Under the pieces are notes generated by a model. The model was not told the origin of the DNA. It searched no databases and saw only the letters and a program-made list of their open reading frames with translations. Of a stretch of 64,000 nt of DNA, positions 9,582-18,073 are shown one piece after another. Position 1 is the first letter of the stretch; each line of letters starts with the position of its first letter. Position numbers and translations under genes: made by a program. Source of the DNA: Nocardioides humi (lineage in GTDB: Bacteria; Actinomycetota; Actinomycetes; Propionibacteriales; Nocardioidaceae); the NCBI RefSeq assembly GCF_006494775.1, contig NZ_CP041146.1, forward strand, positions 5,084,001 to 5,148,000. Direction: 5' to 3'.

Positions 9582-9796
9582 GTGAGGGTGCGGGTGATGC
9601 CCTCGAGGTTCTGCACCTTCGAGACCACCAGCTTGCCGAGCTCGTCGACGTTGCGGGCCTCCGCGCGCACGATCACGTCGTACGGACCGGTGACGTCCTC
9701 GGCCAGCGTGACGCCGCTGATCGCGCCGACCTCGCGGGCGACCTCGGCCGCCTTGCCGACATCGGTCTGGATGAGGATGTAGGCCTGAACCACCAT
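9560..9796 (-). CDS. Stand-alone Lrp/AsnC ligand-binding (RAM) domain protein
   Basis: This 78-residue protein is only the effector-binding and oligomerisation half of an Lrp/AsnC regulator (MVVQAYILIQTDVGKAAEVA, DVTGPYDVIVRAEA). There is no helix-turn-helix. Such single-domain proteins are thought to sense amino acids or to modulate full-length Lrp proteins. It starts 118 bases from the divergent thiL start, and its 3' end overlaps the DUF3515 start by 22 bases. Confidence 0.88.
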   Translation of the reverse strand: MVVQAYILIQTDVGKAAEVAREVGAISGVTLAEDVTGPYDVIVRAEARNVDELGKLVVSKVQNLEGITRTLTCPVVHI

Positions 9797-9914
9797 GGGT
9801 CACGCTCCCGCCGGAGAAGTTTGTCGAACGCCCCAACCTACCGCGCGCCACGGCATGAGCAGAACTCGCGAGCCGCAGGACCCTACTGCCGGGTACGTCT
9901 GGTGGGATGGGGCC

Positions 9915-10885
9915 ATGGCTGACGCGATCGACGGGGACACGACGCTGGCGGACCTCGGCGAGTTCGGGCTGATCGGGCGGATCGGCGAGGTGGTCGCCGC
10001 GACCGCGCCGGGCGAGGACGTGCTGCTCGGACCCGGCGACGACGCGGCCGTGGTCCGGGTCCGCAAGGGCCATGTGGTCGTGTCGACCGACGTGATGGTC
10101 GAGGGCCGGCATTTCCGCCGCGACTGGGCCGAGGCGGCCGACGTCGGCCACCGGGCTGCCGCCCAGAACCTCTCCGACGTCAACGCCATGGGCGGCCGGG
10201 CGCAGTGGCTCACCGTCGGGCTCGCCGCCCCGCCGACCTCCCGGCCCGGTGGGCGCTGGACTTCACCCGCGGCTTCGCCGAGGAGTGCGCCCTGGTCGGC
10301 GCCGGCCTGGTCGGCGGCGACGTCACCCGAGCCGACCAGATCGTCGTCTCGGTCACCGTCCTCGGCGCCTGCACCGTGTCCCCGGTGGTGCGCTCGGGTG
10401 CCTCGCCCGGCGACGTCCTCGCGCTCTGCGGGCGCCAGGGATGGGCCGCGGGCGGGCTCGCCGTCCTCGGCCGCGGCTTCCGCTCGCCCCGCGTCCTGGT
10501 CGACGCCTACCGCCGCCCCGCGCCGCCGTACGACGCCGGGCCGGCCGCCGCGGAGGCGGGCGCCACCGCGATGATCGACGTCTCCGACGGCCTGCTCGCC
10601 GAGGCCCGCCACCTCGCCGAGGACTCCGGGGTGAGCATCGACGTCGAGACCGACGCCTTCGAGGTCCCCGAGCCGCTCCTGGCGGTCGGCCAGGCCACCG
10701 GCGCCGACCCGCTGCAGTTCGTCCTCGGCGGGGGCGACGACCACGCCCTGCTCGCCACCTTCCCGCCCGACGTCGCGCTGCCCGACGGCTGGACCCGGAT
10801 CGGCTCCGTCGGACCCACCGGCGACCTCCCCGTCACCGTCGACGGCGCCGCCTACGACGGCCCCACCGGCTGGACGCATTTTTGA
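9915..10885 (+). CDS. thiL: Thiamine-monophosphate kinase, apparent one-base frameshift
   Basis: ThiL phosphorylates thiamine monophosphate to the active diphosphate. Family motifs occur in two frames: GPGDDAAVV, STDVMVEGRHFRRDW and LSDVNAMGG before about 10228, then LPARWALDFTRGFAEE, MIDVSDGLLAEARHL and VLGGGDDHALL after it. One base missing near the CCCCG at 10228-10232 restores VGLAAPADLPARWALDF. Since ThiL is normally essential in prototrophs, a sequence error is more likely than a dead gene. The restored protein has about 323 residues. No TPP riboswitch is seen upstream. Confidence 0.85.
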
Positions 10886-10888
10886 CAC

Positions 10889-11002
10889 GCCGACCCGGCT
10901 CATCCTCCCCTGCAAATCCCGCCGACCCGGCTCATCCTTACCTGCCGCTGGGTCAGGATGAGCCGGGTCGGTGCGATCCCGAGGTCAGGATGCGCCGGGT
11001 CG
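10889..11002. repeat. Direct and inverted 16-18 base repeats downstream of thiL
   Basis: GCCGACCCGGCTCATCCT occurs at 10889-10906 and again at 10921-10938. Its reverse complement AGGATGAGCCGGGTCGG is at 10955-10971, and a one-mismatch version AGGATGCGCCGGGTCG is at 10987-11002. Copies two and three can form a long hairpin (15 pairs, one mismatch, 3 more pairs). The cluster fills the gap between convergent thiL and rpmB and may be a terminator array or a small dispersed palindromic element. Confidence 0.8.
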
Positions 11003-11013
11003 CGGAAAGACAG

Positions 11014-11043
11014 CGACCCGTCGCGTTCAGACGCGACGGGTCG
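11014..11043 (-). terminator. rpmB terminator
   Basis: A perfect 12-base stem, CGACCCGTCGCG (11014-11025) against 11032-11043, has a 6-base loop. It lies 19 bases past the rpmB stop; on the minus strand it is followed by CTGTCTTTCC, a modest T-rich run. Confidence 0.8.
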
Positions 11044-11062
11044 GTTGGGTTCGAGCGTCAGG

Positions 11063-11248
11063 TCAGCGGGTGACCTTGCCGGCCTTCAGGCAGCCGGTGC
11101 ACACGTTGAGGCGCTTCGGGGTGCCGTTGACGACGGCGCGTACGCGCTGGATGTTCGGGTTGAAGCGGCGCTTGGTGATCTTGCGCGACCACGGCCGGTT
11201 GTTGCCGAAGGTCGGCTTCTTGTCGCAGATGTCGCACACGGCGGCCAT
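11063..11248 (-). CDS. rpmB: 50S ribosomal protein L28
   Basis: L28 (61 residues) of the zinc-binding type, with CxxC pairs at the start (VCDIC) and near the end (VCTGC). The core KITKRRFNPNIQRVRAVVNG is typical of the family. A ribosome-binding site CAGGAG precedes the ATG. The gene is monocistronic and divergent from the DAK2 gene, a common actinobacterial layout next to recG. Confidence 0.97.
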   Translation of the reverse strand: MAAVCDICDKKPTFGNNRPWSRKITKRRFNPNIQRVRAVVNGTPKRLNVCTGCLKAGKVTR

Positions 11249-11396
11249 GGTTGTCACTCCTGGGAGATTGCTCGTTGCTAAGTCGGGTGTGCCGGGCGCG
11301 CAAGAAGGCGCTTCGGGCAACCGGAAGAGAATAGCCGACCCGTCGGCCGACGCCGAAATCGACGCAGCCCGGTGGGAGTGCCCTAGGGTGACCTCG

Positions 11397-13100
11397 ATGG
11401 ACGAGCGTACGGCGCCCGGGGAGGGGCGGAGCGGGATCGCGCTGGCGTCGGTCGTCCGGTTCGTCGACATCGCGGTCGACGCCCTGGCGGGCGCCCGCGA
11501 GGAGGTCGACGCGCTCAACGTCTACCCGGTGCCCGACGGCGACACCGGCACGAACATGTACCTCACCGTGGTCGCCGCCCGCGACGCCATCCGGGCGGCC
11601 CTCGGCGAGCACGCCGACCGCCCCGACCTGGTGGCGGACGCCGGCGTGCCGCTCGCGGCGCTCGCCCGCGGAGCGCTGCTCGGCGCCCGCGGCAACTCCG
11701 GGGTCATCCTCAGCGAGATGCTCGGCGCCGCCGCCCGCCGGATCGGCGCGTCCCGGCCCGACGAGCGCAATGCCGTGGTCATGGCGGAGGCGCTGGCCCA
11801 GGCGTCCGCGGCGAGCTACGCCGCCGTGGGGGAGCCGGTCGAGGGCACCATGCTGACCGTGATGCGCGCCGCCGCCGAGGCCGGTACGACGGCCGCGGCT
11901 CCCGACGGTGCGCGCAGCAGCGACGTCCTCACCGCCGCGGCCGCCGCGGCGCGGGAGGCGCTCGGCCACACGCCCGAGCAGCTCGACGTCCTCGCCCAGG
12001 CGGGTGTGGTCGACGCCGGCGGGCGCGGGCTGTCGGTGATCCTCGACGCCGCGGAGACGGTGCTGACCGGCCGCCGGCCGATCCCGGTCACCGCCCCGCT
12101 GGGCAGCCACGCGATCCCGGTGCCGCACGTCGAGCACGCCGGGGACGAGCTGAGCGAGGAGGGCCCGGCGTACGAGGTGATGTACCTCCTCGACACCGAC
12201 GACGCGCGGGCCCCGAGCCTGCGCGAGCGCCTCGGCACGCTCGGCGACTCGGTCGTCGTGGTCGGGCGCGACGGCCTGTGGAACGTCCACGTGCACACCG
12301 ACGACGTCGGCGCCGCGATCGAGGCCGGCCTCGGGATCGGCCGCCCGCACCGGATCCGGGTCACCCACTTCGCCGAGCAGATCGCAGAGAAGGCCGAGAA
12401 GGCCGAGACCCCCGCCCTGCCCACGCTGGCCGGTCGCCGGGTGGTCGCCGTCGCGGCCGGTCCCGGGCTGGCCGCGCTCTTCGAGGAGGCGGGCGCGGAG
12501 GTGGTCCGCGGCGGGCCCGGCCGCCGGCCCTCGACCGGGGAACTGCTGGACGCGATCACGGCCTGCGGCGCGAGCGAGGTGGTCGTGCTCCCCAACGACG
12601 AGCCGACCGTCCGGGCCGCGCTGGCCGCCGCGAGCACCGCCGAGGCCGACCACGGCGCCCGCGGGCTGCGGGTCGCGGTGATCCCGACCCACGCCCAGGT
12701 GCAGGGCCTGGCCGCGGTCGCCGTGCACGAGCCCGGCCGCGCGTTCGACCAGGACGTCACCGAGATGACCGCGACCGCCCGCCACGTCCGCCACGGCGCC
12801 GTCACCATCGCCGCCCGCCAGGCGATGACCATGGCCGGCCCGTGCGAGCCGGGCGACGCGCTGGGCGTCATCGCCGGCGACTTCGCGGTCGTGGGGGAGG
12901 ACCTCGGCGCGGTCGCCCTCGTCGTCCTCGACCGGCTGCTGGCCGCGGGCGGCGAGCTGGTCACCCTGGTGAGCGGCGCGGACAGCGCCGGACTGGCCGA
13001 CCGGGCGACCGCCTGGGTCGAGGAGTACCACCCCCATGTCGACGTCGTGGTGTACGACGGTGGGCAGGAGCGCTACCCGCTCCTGATGTCCGTCGAATGA
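11397..13100 (+). CDS. DAK2 domain protein, FakA-like fatty-acid kinase
   Basis: A 567-residue protein with an N-terminal DAK2/DhaL kinase domain (ALNVYPVPDGDTGTNMYLT with its Mg-ATP aspartates, RGALLGARGNSGVILSEML) and a C-terminal FakA-type domain (YEVMYLLDTDDAR; VVVLPNDEPTVRAA). FakA phosphorylates fatty acids held by FakB proteins. No fakB is nearby, so the substrate is unproved. An in-frame GTG at 11388 would add three residues. It sits 10 bases before recG, the usual actinobacterial pairing. Confidence 0.87.
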   Translation: MDERTAPGEGRSGIALASVVRFVDIAVDALAGAREEVDALNVYPVPDGDTGTNMYLTVVAARDAIRAALGEHADRPDLVADAGVPLAALARGALLGARGNSGVILSEMLGAAARRIGASRPDERNAVVMAEALAQASAASYAAVGEPVEGTMLTVMRAAAEAGTTAAAPDGARSSDVLTAAAAAAREALGHTPEQLDVLAQAGVVDAGGRGLSVILDAAETVLTGRRPIPVTAPLGSHAIPVPHVEHAGDELSEEGPAYEVMYLLDTDDARAPSLRERLGTLGDSVVVVGRDGLWNVHVHTDDVGAAIEAGLGIGRPHRIRVTHFAEQIAEKAEKAETPALPTLAGRRVVAVAAGPGLAALFEEAGAEVVRGGPGRRPSTGELLDAITACGASEVVVLPNDEPTVRAALAAASTAEADHGARGLRVAVIPTHAQVQGLAAVAVHEPGRAFDQDVTEMTATARHVRHGAVTIAARQAMTMAGPCEPGDALGVIAGDFAVVGEDLGAVALVVLDRLLAAGGELVTLVSGADSAGLADRATAWVEEYHPHVDVVVYDGGQERYPLLMSVE

Positions 13101-13110
13101 GAGCGAAACC

Positions 13111-15366
13111 GTGGCGATCACCCTCGACTCCCCGCTGACAGCCGTCCTCGGCGCGACCACGCCGGCCAAGCGCAAGAAGTTCGCCGACGGCCTCGGCCTG
13201 CACACCGTCGGCGACCTGCTGCGCCACCTCCCGCGCCGCTATCTCGAGACCGGCTCGCTCAGCCGGGTCGACAACCTGCGCATCGGCCAGATGCTCTGCG
13301 TCGTCGGCGAGATCGCGGAGTGCGACGTCAAGACCTACAAGGACCGCCGCACCGGCCGTCCGGCGTACCGCGTCGAGGCGGTGCTGCGCACCGGCGGCCC
13401 GCGGCTGAGGATGACCTTCTTCGCCAAGAACCAGGGCACCGCCGGCTGGCACGCCCGCCGGGTCGCCGTGGGCAACCGCGGCGTCTTCCTCGGCAAGGCC
13501 GACCGGTTCCGCGACCAGTGGCAGCTGGTCAACCCGGCGATGACCATCTTCGGCATGGGCGACTCCGACGACGCAGCGGAGGACGGCGGCGCCCAGGACG
13601 TGCTCGACTTCGGCCCGCTCTACCCGATCTACCCGCTCACCAAGGGCGTGGAGACCTGGGACGTCGCCCGCGCGGTGAAGTTCGCGCTGGACGTCGTCGA
13701 GGAGATCCCGGAGCGGCTGCCCGCCGCGCTCCGCGGGGAGTACGACGTCATCGGGATCCGCCAGGCGTACGACGACGTCCACCGCCCCGAGGACCGCGAC
13801 CAGGTGGGGCGGGCCCACCACCGGTTCCGGTTCGAGGAGGCGCTGGTCACCCAGCTCGTGCTCGGCCGTCGCCGGCGCGCGGTCCGGGCCCAGGGCGCGA
13901 CCGCCCGCACCGGGGGAGACGGGGCGCTGCTGGGGGCCTTCGACGCGACCCTGCCGTTCGAGCTGACCGCGGGCCAGGTCGAGGTGGGCGCGCAGATCGA
14001 ACAGGACCTCGCGCAGCCGCACCCGATGAACCGGCTGCTCCAGGGCGAGGTCGGCTCCGGCAAGACCCTGGTCGCGCTGCGGGCGATGCTGCGGGTCGTC
14101 GACTCCGGTGGCCAGGCGGCGCTGCTCGCCCCGACCGAGGTGCTCGCCCAGCAGCACTACCGCTCGATCGTGACGATGCTCGGCGACCTCGCGCTGGGCG
14201 GCACCATCTTCGGCTCCGGCGCGGGCACCCGTGTCGAGCTGCTCACCGGCTCGATGACCAAGACCCAGCGCACCGAGCCGCTCTCCCGGATCGCCAGCGG
14301 CGACGCGGGCATCGTGATCGGCACCCACGCCCTGCTCCAGGACCAGGTCATGTTCGCCGACCTCGGCCTGGTCGTGGTCGACGAGCAGCACCGCTTCGGC
14401 GTCGAGCAGCGCGCCGCGCTCACCGACAAGGCCGCCGCGCCGCCCCACCTGCTGGTCATGACCGCGACGCCGATCCCGCGGACCGTCGCGATGACCGTCT
14501 TCGGCGACCTGGAGACGTCGACCCTGAGCGAGCTGCCCGCCGGCCGGGCGCCGATCCAGACCAATGTCGTCCCGCTGGCCGAGCAGCCCGGTTGGATCGG
14601 CCGGGTCTGGGAGCGGGTCCGCGAGGAGGTCGGCAAGGGCCACCAGGTGTATGTCCTGTGCCCCCGCATCTCCGGCGACGAGGCCGAGGCCGGCCAGGTC
14701 GACGCCGTCGACCTCCCCGACGAGGAGGCCCCCGCCGAGGAGACCCCGCGCCCGCCCGCGGCGGCGGTCGAGGAGACGGTCGCCCGGCTGGGCGAGGGTC
14801 CCCTGAACGGGCTGCGGATCGGCTGCCTCCACGGCCGCCTCCCGGCCGACGAGAAGGACGCCACCATGCGCGCGTTCGCCGCCGGCGAGCTCGACGTGCT
14901 CGTCTCCACCACCGTCATCGAGGTCGGCGTCGACGTCCACAACGCCACCGCCATGGTGATCCTCGACGCCGACCGGTTCGGCATCTCCCAGCTCCACCAG
15001 CTCCGCGGCCGGGTCGGCCGGGGCGGCCTGCCCGGGCTGTGCCTGCTGGTCAGCCACGCCGAGGCCGCCACGCCCGCCCGCGAGCGCCTGGACGCGGTCG
15101 CCTCCACCACCGACGGCTTCCTGCTCAGCCGGGTCGACCTCGAGCAGCGCCGCGAGGGCGACGTGCTCGGCGCCTCCCAGGCCGGGCGCCGGTCCAGCCT
15201 GGAGAACCTCCGGGTGCTCCGCGACGAGGACACCATCGTCGCCGCCCGTACCGCCGCCGAGGGGCTGCTCGACGCGGACGCCGACCTCGGCCAGGTGCCC
15301 GGGCTCGCCGCCGCCGTCCGCGACCTGGAGCAGTCCCAGCAGGCCGAGTTCGTGGACAAGTCATGA
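13111..15366 (+). CDS. recG: ATP-dependent DNA helicase RecG
   Basis: RecG (751 residues) remodels stalled replication forks and Holliday junctions. The N-terminal wedge domain is followed by superfamily 2 motifs: Walker A GEVGSGKTLVALRAM, DEQH box VVDEQHRFGVEQR, motif III TATPIPRT, and QLRGRVGRGGLPGLC at the end of the helicase core. An acidic insertion of about 30 residues (around 530-560, EAEAGQVDAVDLPDEEAPAE) interrupts the second helicase lobe, a common actinobacterial feature. It overlaps rsmD by the 4 bases ATGA. Confidence 0.96.
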   Translation: MAITLDSPLTAVLGATTPAKRKKFADGLGLHTVGDLLRHLPRRYLETGSLSRVDNLRIGQMLCVVGEIAECDVKTYKDRRTGRPAYRVEAVLRTGGPRLRMTFFAKNQGTAGWHARRVAVGNRGVFLGKADRFRDQWQLVNPAMTIFGMGDSDDAAEDGGAQDVLDFGPLYPIYPLTKGVETWDVARAVKFALDVVEEIPERLPAALRGEYDVIGIRQAYDDVHRPEDRDQVGRAHHRFRFEEALVTQLVLGRRRRAVRAQGATARTGGDGALLGAFDATLPFELTAGQVEVGAQIEQDLAQPHPMNRLLQGEVGSGKTLVALRAMLRVVDSGGQAALLAPTEVLAQQHYRSIVTMLGDLALGGTIFGSGAGTRVELLTGSMTKTQRTEPLSRIASGDAGIVIGTHALLQDQVMFADLGLVVVDEQHRFGVEQRAALTDKAAAPPHLLVMTATPIPRTVAMTVFGDLETSTLSELPAGRAPIQTNVVPLAEQPGWIGRVWERVREEVGKGHQVYVLCPRISGDEAEAGQVDAVDLPDEEAPAEETPRPPAAAVEETVARLGEGPLNGLRIGCLHGRLPADEKDATMRAFAAGELDVLVSTTVIEVGVDVHNATAMVILDADRFGISQLHQLRGRVGRGGLPGLCLLVSHAEAATPARERLDAVASTTDGFLLSRVDLEQRREGDVLGASQAGRRSSLENLRVLRDEDTIVAARTAAEGLLDADADLGQVPGLAAAVRDLEQSQQAEFVDKS

Positions 15367-15962
15367 CCCGCGTCATCGCCGGTCGCGCGGGCGGCCGCCG
15401 CCTGCAGACCCCCAAGGGCGACGCCACCCGGCCCACCAGCGACCGGGTCCGCGAGGCGCTCTTCTCGGCGATCGAGGCCTGGGCCGGCTCCCTGCACGAC
15501 CTCCGCTTCCTCGACCTGTACGCCGGGTCCGGCGCGATCGGCCTGGAGGCGTGGTCCCGCGGCGCGGTCGCCGTCACGCTCGTGGAGTCCGACCGGCGCA
15601 CCGCCGACCTGATCCGGGCCAACGCCCACGCCATCGGCTGCGACGCCGCCGAGGTGCTGGCGCGGTCCGTCGCCACCGCGCTGGCCGAGCCCGCCCCGGC
15701 GCCGTACGACCTCGTCTTCTCCGACCCGCCCTACCCGCTGGCCGACGACGCCGTCGCCGGCGATCTCGCCGCGCTCGCCGCCCACGGCTGGCTGGCCGAC
15801 GGCGCACTGGTCGTCGTCGAGCGCTCCCGCCGCAGCCCCGAGCCGTCCTGGCCGGACGGCCTCGAGCCGCTGGCCGGCAAGCGCCGCCAGAAGAGGTACG
15901 GCGAGACCACCTTGTGGCTGGCCGAGGCGGCCCCGACGCCAGCCGATAGCCTCGCCCCATGA
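15363..15962 (+). CDS. rsmD: 16S rRNA (guanine-966-N2)-methyltransferase
   Basis: RsmD (199 residues) methylates G966 in the 30S head. The SAM-binding LDLYAGSGAIGLEAWSRGA and catalytic SDPPYPL motifs are clear. Overlaps of 4 bases with both recG upstream and coaD downstream show tight translational coupling. The start IAGRAGGRRLQTPKG is family-typical. Confidence 0.95.
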   Translation: MTRVIAGRAGGRRLQTPKGDATRPTSDRVREALFSAIEAWAGSLHDLRFLDLYAGSGAIGLEAWSRGAVAVTLVESDRRTADLIRANAHAIGCDAAEVLARSVATALAEPAPAPYDLVFSDPPYPLADDAVAGDLAALAAHGWLADGALVVVERSRRSPEPSWPDGLEPLAGKRRQKRYGETTLWLAEAAPTPADSLAP

Positions 15963-16444
15963 CCCGCGCGGTGTGCCCCGGCTCCTTCGACCCGGTCACC
16001 AACGGCCACCTGGACATCTTCCGGCGCGCCTCGGCGCTCTTCGACGAGCTGGTCGTCGCGACCGGCACCAATATCTCCAAGTCGCGCCTCTTCGACCCCG
16101 AGGAGCGCCTGGAGATGCTCCGCGAGGCGTGCGCGGACCTGCCCAATGTGACCGTGCGGGGGTTCACCGGCCTGATCGTCGACTTCTGCCGGGAGATCGA
16201 CGCCCAGGCGATCGTGAAGGGGCTGCGCGGCGGCAACGACTACGAGTACGAGCTGCCGATGGCGCAGATGAACGCCCACCTCACCGGGGTGGAGACCGTG
16301 TTCATCCCGACCACCGCGAGCCTGGGGTACGTCTCGTCCAGCCTGGTCAAGGAGGTCGCCTCGCTCGGCGGCGAGGTCGCCGAGCTGGTGCCCCCGGCCG
16401 TCCACGCGCGGCTGACGCTGAAGCTGGCGGCCCGCGGCGTCTGA
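15959..16444 (+). CDS. coaD: Phosphopantetheine adenylyltransferase
   Basis: CoaD (161 residues) adenylates 4-phosphopantetheine in coenzyme A synthesis. The nucleotidyltransferase TxGH motif is TNGH at residues 14-17, after CPGSFDPV. The C-terminal TTASLGYVSSSLVKEVA matches the ISSTxVR-like region. The rsmD-coaD overlap is the standard bacterial pairing. Confidence 0.97.
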   Translation: MTRAVCPGSFDPVTNGHLDIFRRASALFDELVVATGTNISKSRLFDPEERLEMLREACADLPNVTVRGFTGLIVDFCREIDAQAIVKGLRGGNDYEYELPMAQMNAHLTGVETVFIPTTASLGYVSSSLVKEVASLGGEVAELVPPAVHARLTLKLAARGV

Positions 16445-16489
16445 TTTGGTCGCCCCACCGGCGCCCCACTACGATTGCCCTGATCTGTT

Positions 16490-17068
16490 GTGCCCGGACC
16501 TGGAAGCGAACCCCTGAACACCCTGGACCCGAGAGCGCCGCTCGTGCTCGACACTCGCGAGCTCGGCCGCCGCCCGGGGTCCCAGCGTCAGGTGTCGCGG
16601 ACAGTGCCGGCCCCGGCAGATCTGGGCATCGAAGTCCTCTCCGTCCCCGAGGGCGCGCCGGTCGAGCTCGACCTGCGCCTGGAGGCGGTCATGGAAGGCG
16701 TGCTCGTCACCGGGACGGCCTCGGCCGTGCTGGAGGGGGAGTGCGCACGGTGCCTGGAGCCGATCCGAGACGATCTTGAGGTGACGTTCCAGGAGCTGTT
16801 CGTCTACGACGACATCCGGGACTCCGCGGAGGCGGAGGAGGACGACGAGGTCAGCATGCTGCAGGACGACCTGGTCGACCTGGAGCCCCTGCTGCGGGAC
16901 GCGGTGGTGCTCGCACTGCCGTTCCAGCCCTTGTGCCAGGACGACTGTCCCGGGTTGTGCCCCGAGTGCGGGGTGCGGCTGGCGGACGAGCCGGGCCACC
17001 GGCACGAGGCTGCGATCGACCCGCGCTGGGCGGCGCTGACCGAGCTCAGGCAAGATCCCACGGACTGA
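16490..17068 (+). CDS. DUF177 (YceD-like) protein
   Basis: A 192-residue DUF177 protein, the family encoded immediately before rpmF in most bacteria and implicated in 23S rRNA or ribosome metabolism. CARCLEP in the middle and [10 protein letters not shown] near the end supply paired cysteines. The stretch around residues 105-125 is very acidic ([10 protein letters not shown]). It starts with GTG, and [15 protein letters not shown] near residue 18 is the family start, so the first residues are uncertain. Confidence 0.85.
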   Translation: MPGPGSEPLNTLDPRAPLVLDTRELGRRPGSQRQVSRTVPAPADLGIEVLSVPEGAPVELDLRLEAVMEGVLVTGTASAVLEGECARCLEPIRDDLEVTFQELFVYDDIRDSAEAEEDDEVSMLQDDLVDLEPLLRDAVVLALPFQPLCQDDCPGLCPECGVRLADEPGHRHEAAIDPRWAALTELRQDPTD

Positions 17069-17110
17069 AGAGGCGCTCGACCCGAGCGCACCCGAACCAA
17101 GGAGAAGACA

Positions 17111-17296
17111 GTGGCTGTTCCGAAGCGGAAGATGTCGCGCAGCAACACGCGGCACCGTCGCTCGCAGTGGAAGGCTGTCGCCCCGGTGCTGGTCACCTGC
17201 GCCAACCCGGCGTGCGGCGCCAAGCACCTCCCGCACCGCGCCTGCGGCACCTGCGGCCAGTACGGCGCCCGCGCCGACCGTCGCCAGGTCCTCTGA
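17111..17296 (+). CDS. rpmF: 50S ribosomal protein L32
   Basis: L32 (61 residues) begins [19 protein letters not shown], as in all bacteria. It carries a zinc-ribbon type C-terminal half with CANPAC and CGTC. A good ribosome-binding site (AAGGAGAAG) precedes the GTG. Its TGA stop overlaps the probable rnc start. Confidence 0.98.
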   Translation: MAVPKRKMSRSNTRHRRSQWKAVAPVLVTCANPACGAKHLPHRACGTCGQYGARADRRQVL

Positions 17297-18063
17297 CCCC
17301 ACCGGTCGACCCAGGCCCGTCGAGTCAGGCCAGCGGCATCACCAACTACGTCGAGCTGCGTCGAGCGCTCGGGGATCCCACGCTGGACCCCGAGCTGCTC
17401 GAGCGCGCGATGACGCACCGCTCCTACGCCTACGAGAACGGCGGCCTCCCGACCAACGAGCGGCTGGAGTTCCTCGGCGACTCGGTGCTCGGGGTGGTGG
17501 TGACCGAGACCCTCTACCTCGCGCACCCGGACCTCTCCGAGGGCCGGCTGGCCAAGCTGCGCGCCGCGGTCGTCAACGCCCGTGCGCTGGCCGGCGTCGC
17601 TCGCGACATCGGGCTCGGCGCCCACATCAAGCTCGGCCGCGGCGAGGAGGCGACCGGTGGTCGCGACAAGGCCTCGATCCTGTCCGACACCGTCGAGGCC
17701 GTGATCGGCGCGATCCACCTCAGCGGCGGCATCGAGGTCTCCTCGACCGTCGTGCACCGGCTGTTCGACCCGCTCATCGAGGCCGCCTCGGCCCTCGGCG
17801 CCGGCCTGGACTGGAAGACCTCGCTCCAGGAGCTGGCGGCCGACCAGTCGCTCGGCGTGCCGGAGTACGTCATCGAGGACGACGGCCCCGACCACATGAA
17901 GACCTTCACCGCCCAGGTGCGGGTGGGCGACAAGCTCTACGGCAACGGCACAGGCCGCTCCAAGAAGGAGGCCGAGCAGGGCGCCGCCGAGACGGCGTAC
18001 GGCGAGATCGCCACCACGCTCGGCCTCGACGCCAACGGCCGTCCGCTCACCCCCGGCAGCTGA
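17293..18063 (+). CDS. rnc: Ribonuclease III, probable CTG start
   Basis: RNase III cuts double-stranded RNA during rRNA maturation and RNA decay. The signature [13 protein letters not shown], a second acidic site [15 protein letters not shown] and a C-terminal dsRNA-binding domain (TSLQELAAD ... [15 protein letters not shown]) are all present. No ATG, GTG or TTG lies in frame between the rpmF stop and the conserved N-terminus. The nearest candidate is CTG at 17293, overlapping the rpmF stop as CTGA and giving 256 residues. The only upstream choice, GTG at 17167, would add 42 residues read out of frame through rpmF. Confidence 0.88.
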   Translation: MTPPVDPGPSSQASGITNYVELRRALGDPTLDPELLERAMTHRSYAYENGGLPTNERLEFLGDSVLGVVVTETLYLAHPDLSEGRLAKLRAAVVNARALAGVARDIGLGAHIKLGRGEEATGGRDKASILSDTVEAVIGAIHLSGGIEVSSTVVHRLFDPLIEAASALGAGLDWKTSLQELAADQSLGVPEYVIEDDGPDHMKTFTAQVRVGDKLYGNGTGRSKKEAEQGAAETAYGEIATTLGLDANGRPLTPGS

Positions 18064-18073
18064 GCTCCGCGCG

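Noticed and set aside
9797..9914. TPP riboswitch before thiL
   Set aside because: No CUGAGA or ACCUGA core elements are present in the 118-base gap, and thiL is usually not riboswitch controlled.
11058..13205. Long minus-strand frame opposite the DAK2 gene
   Set aside because: It lies antisense to a clear FakA-like protein and runs through rpmB in the wrong frame. The composition is that of a shadow frame.
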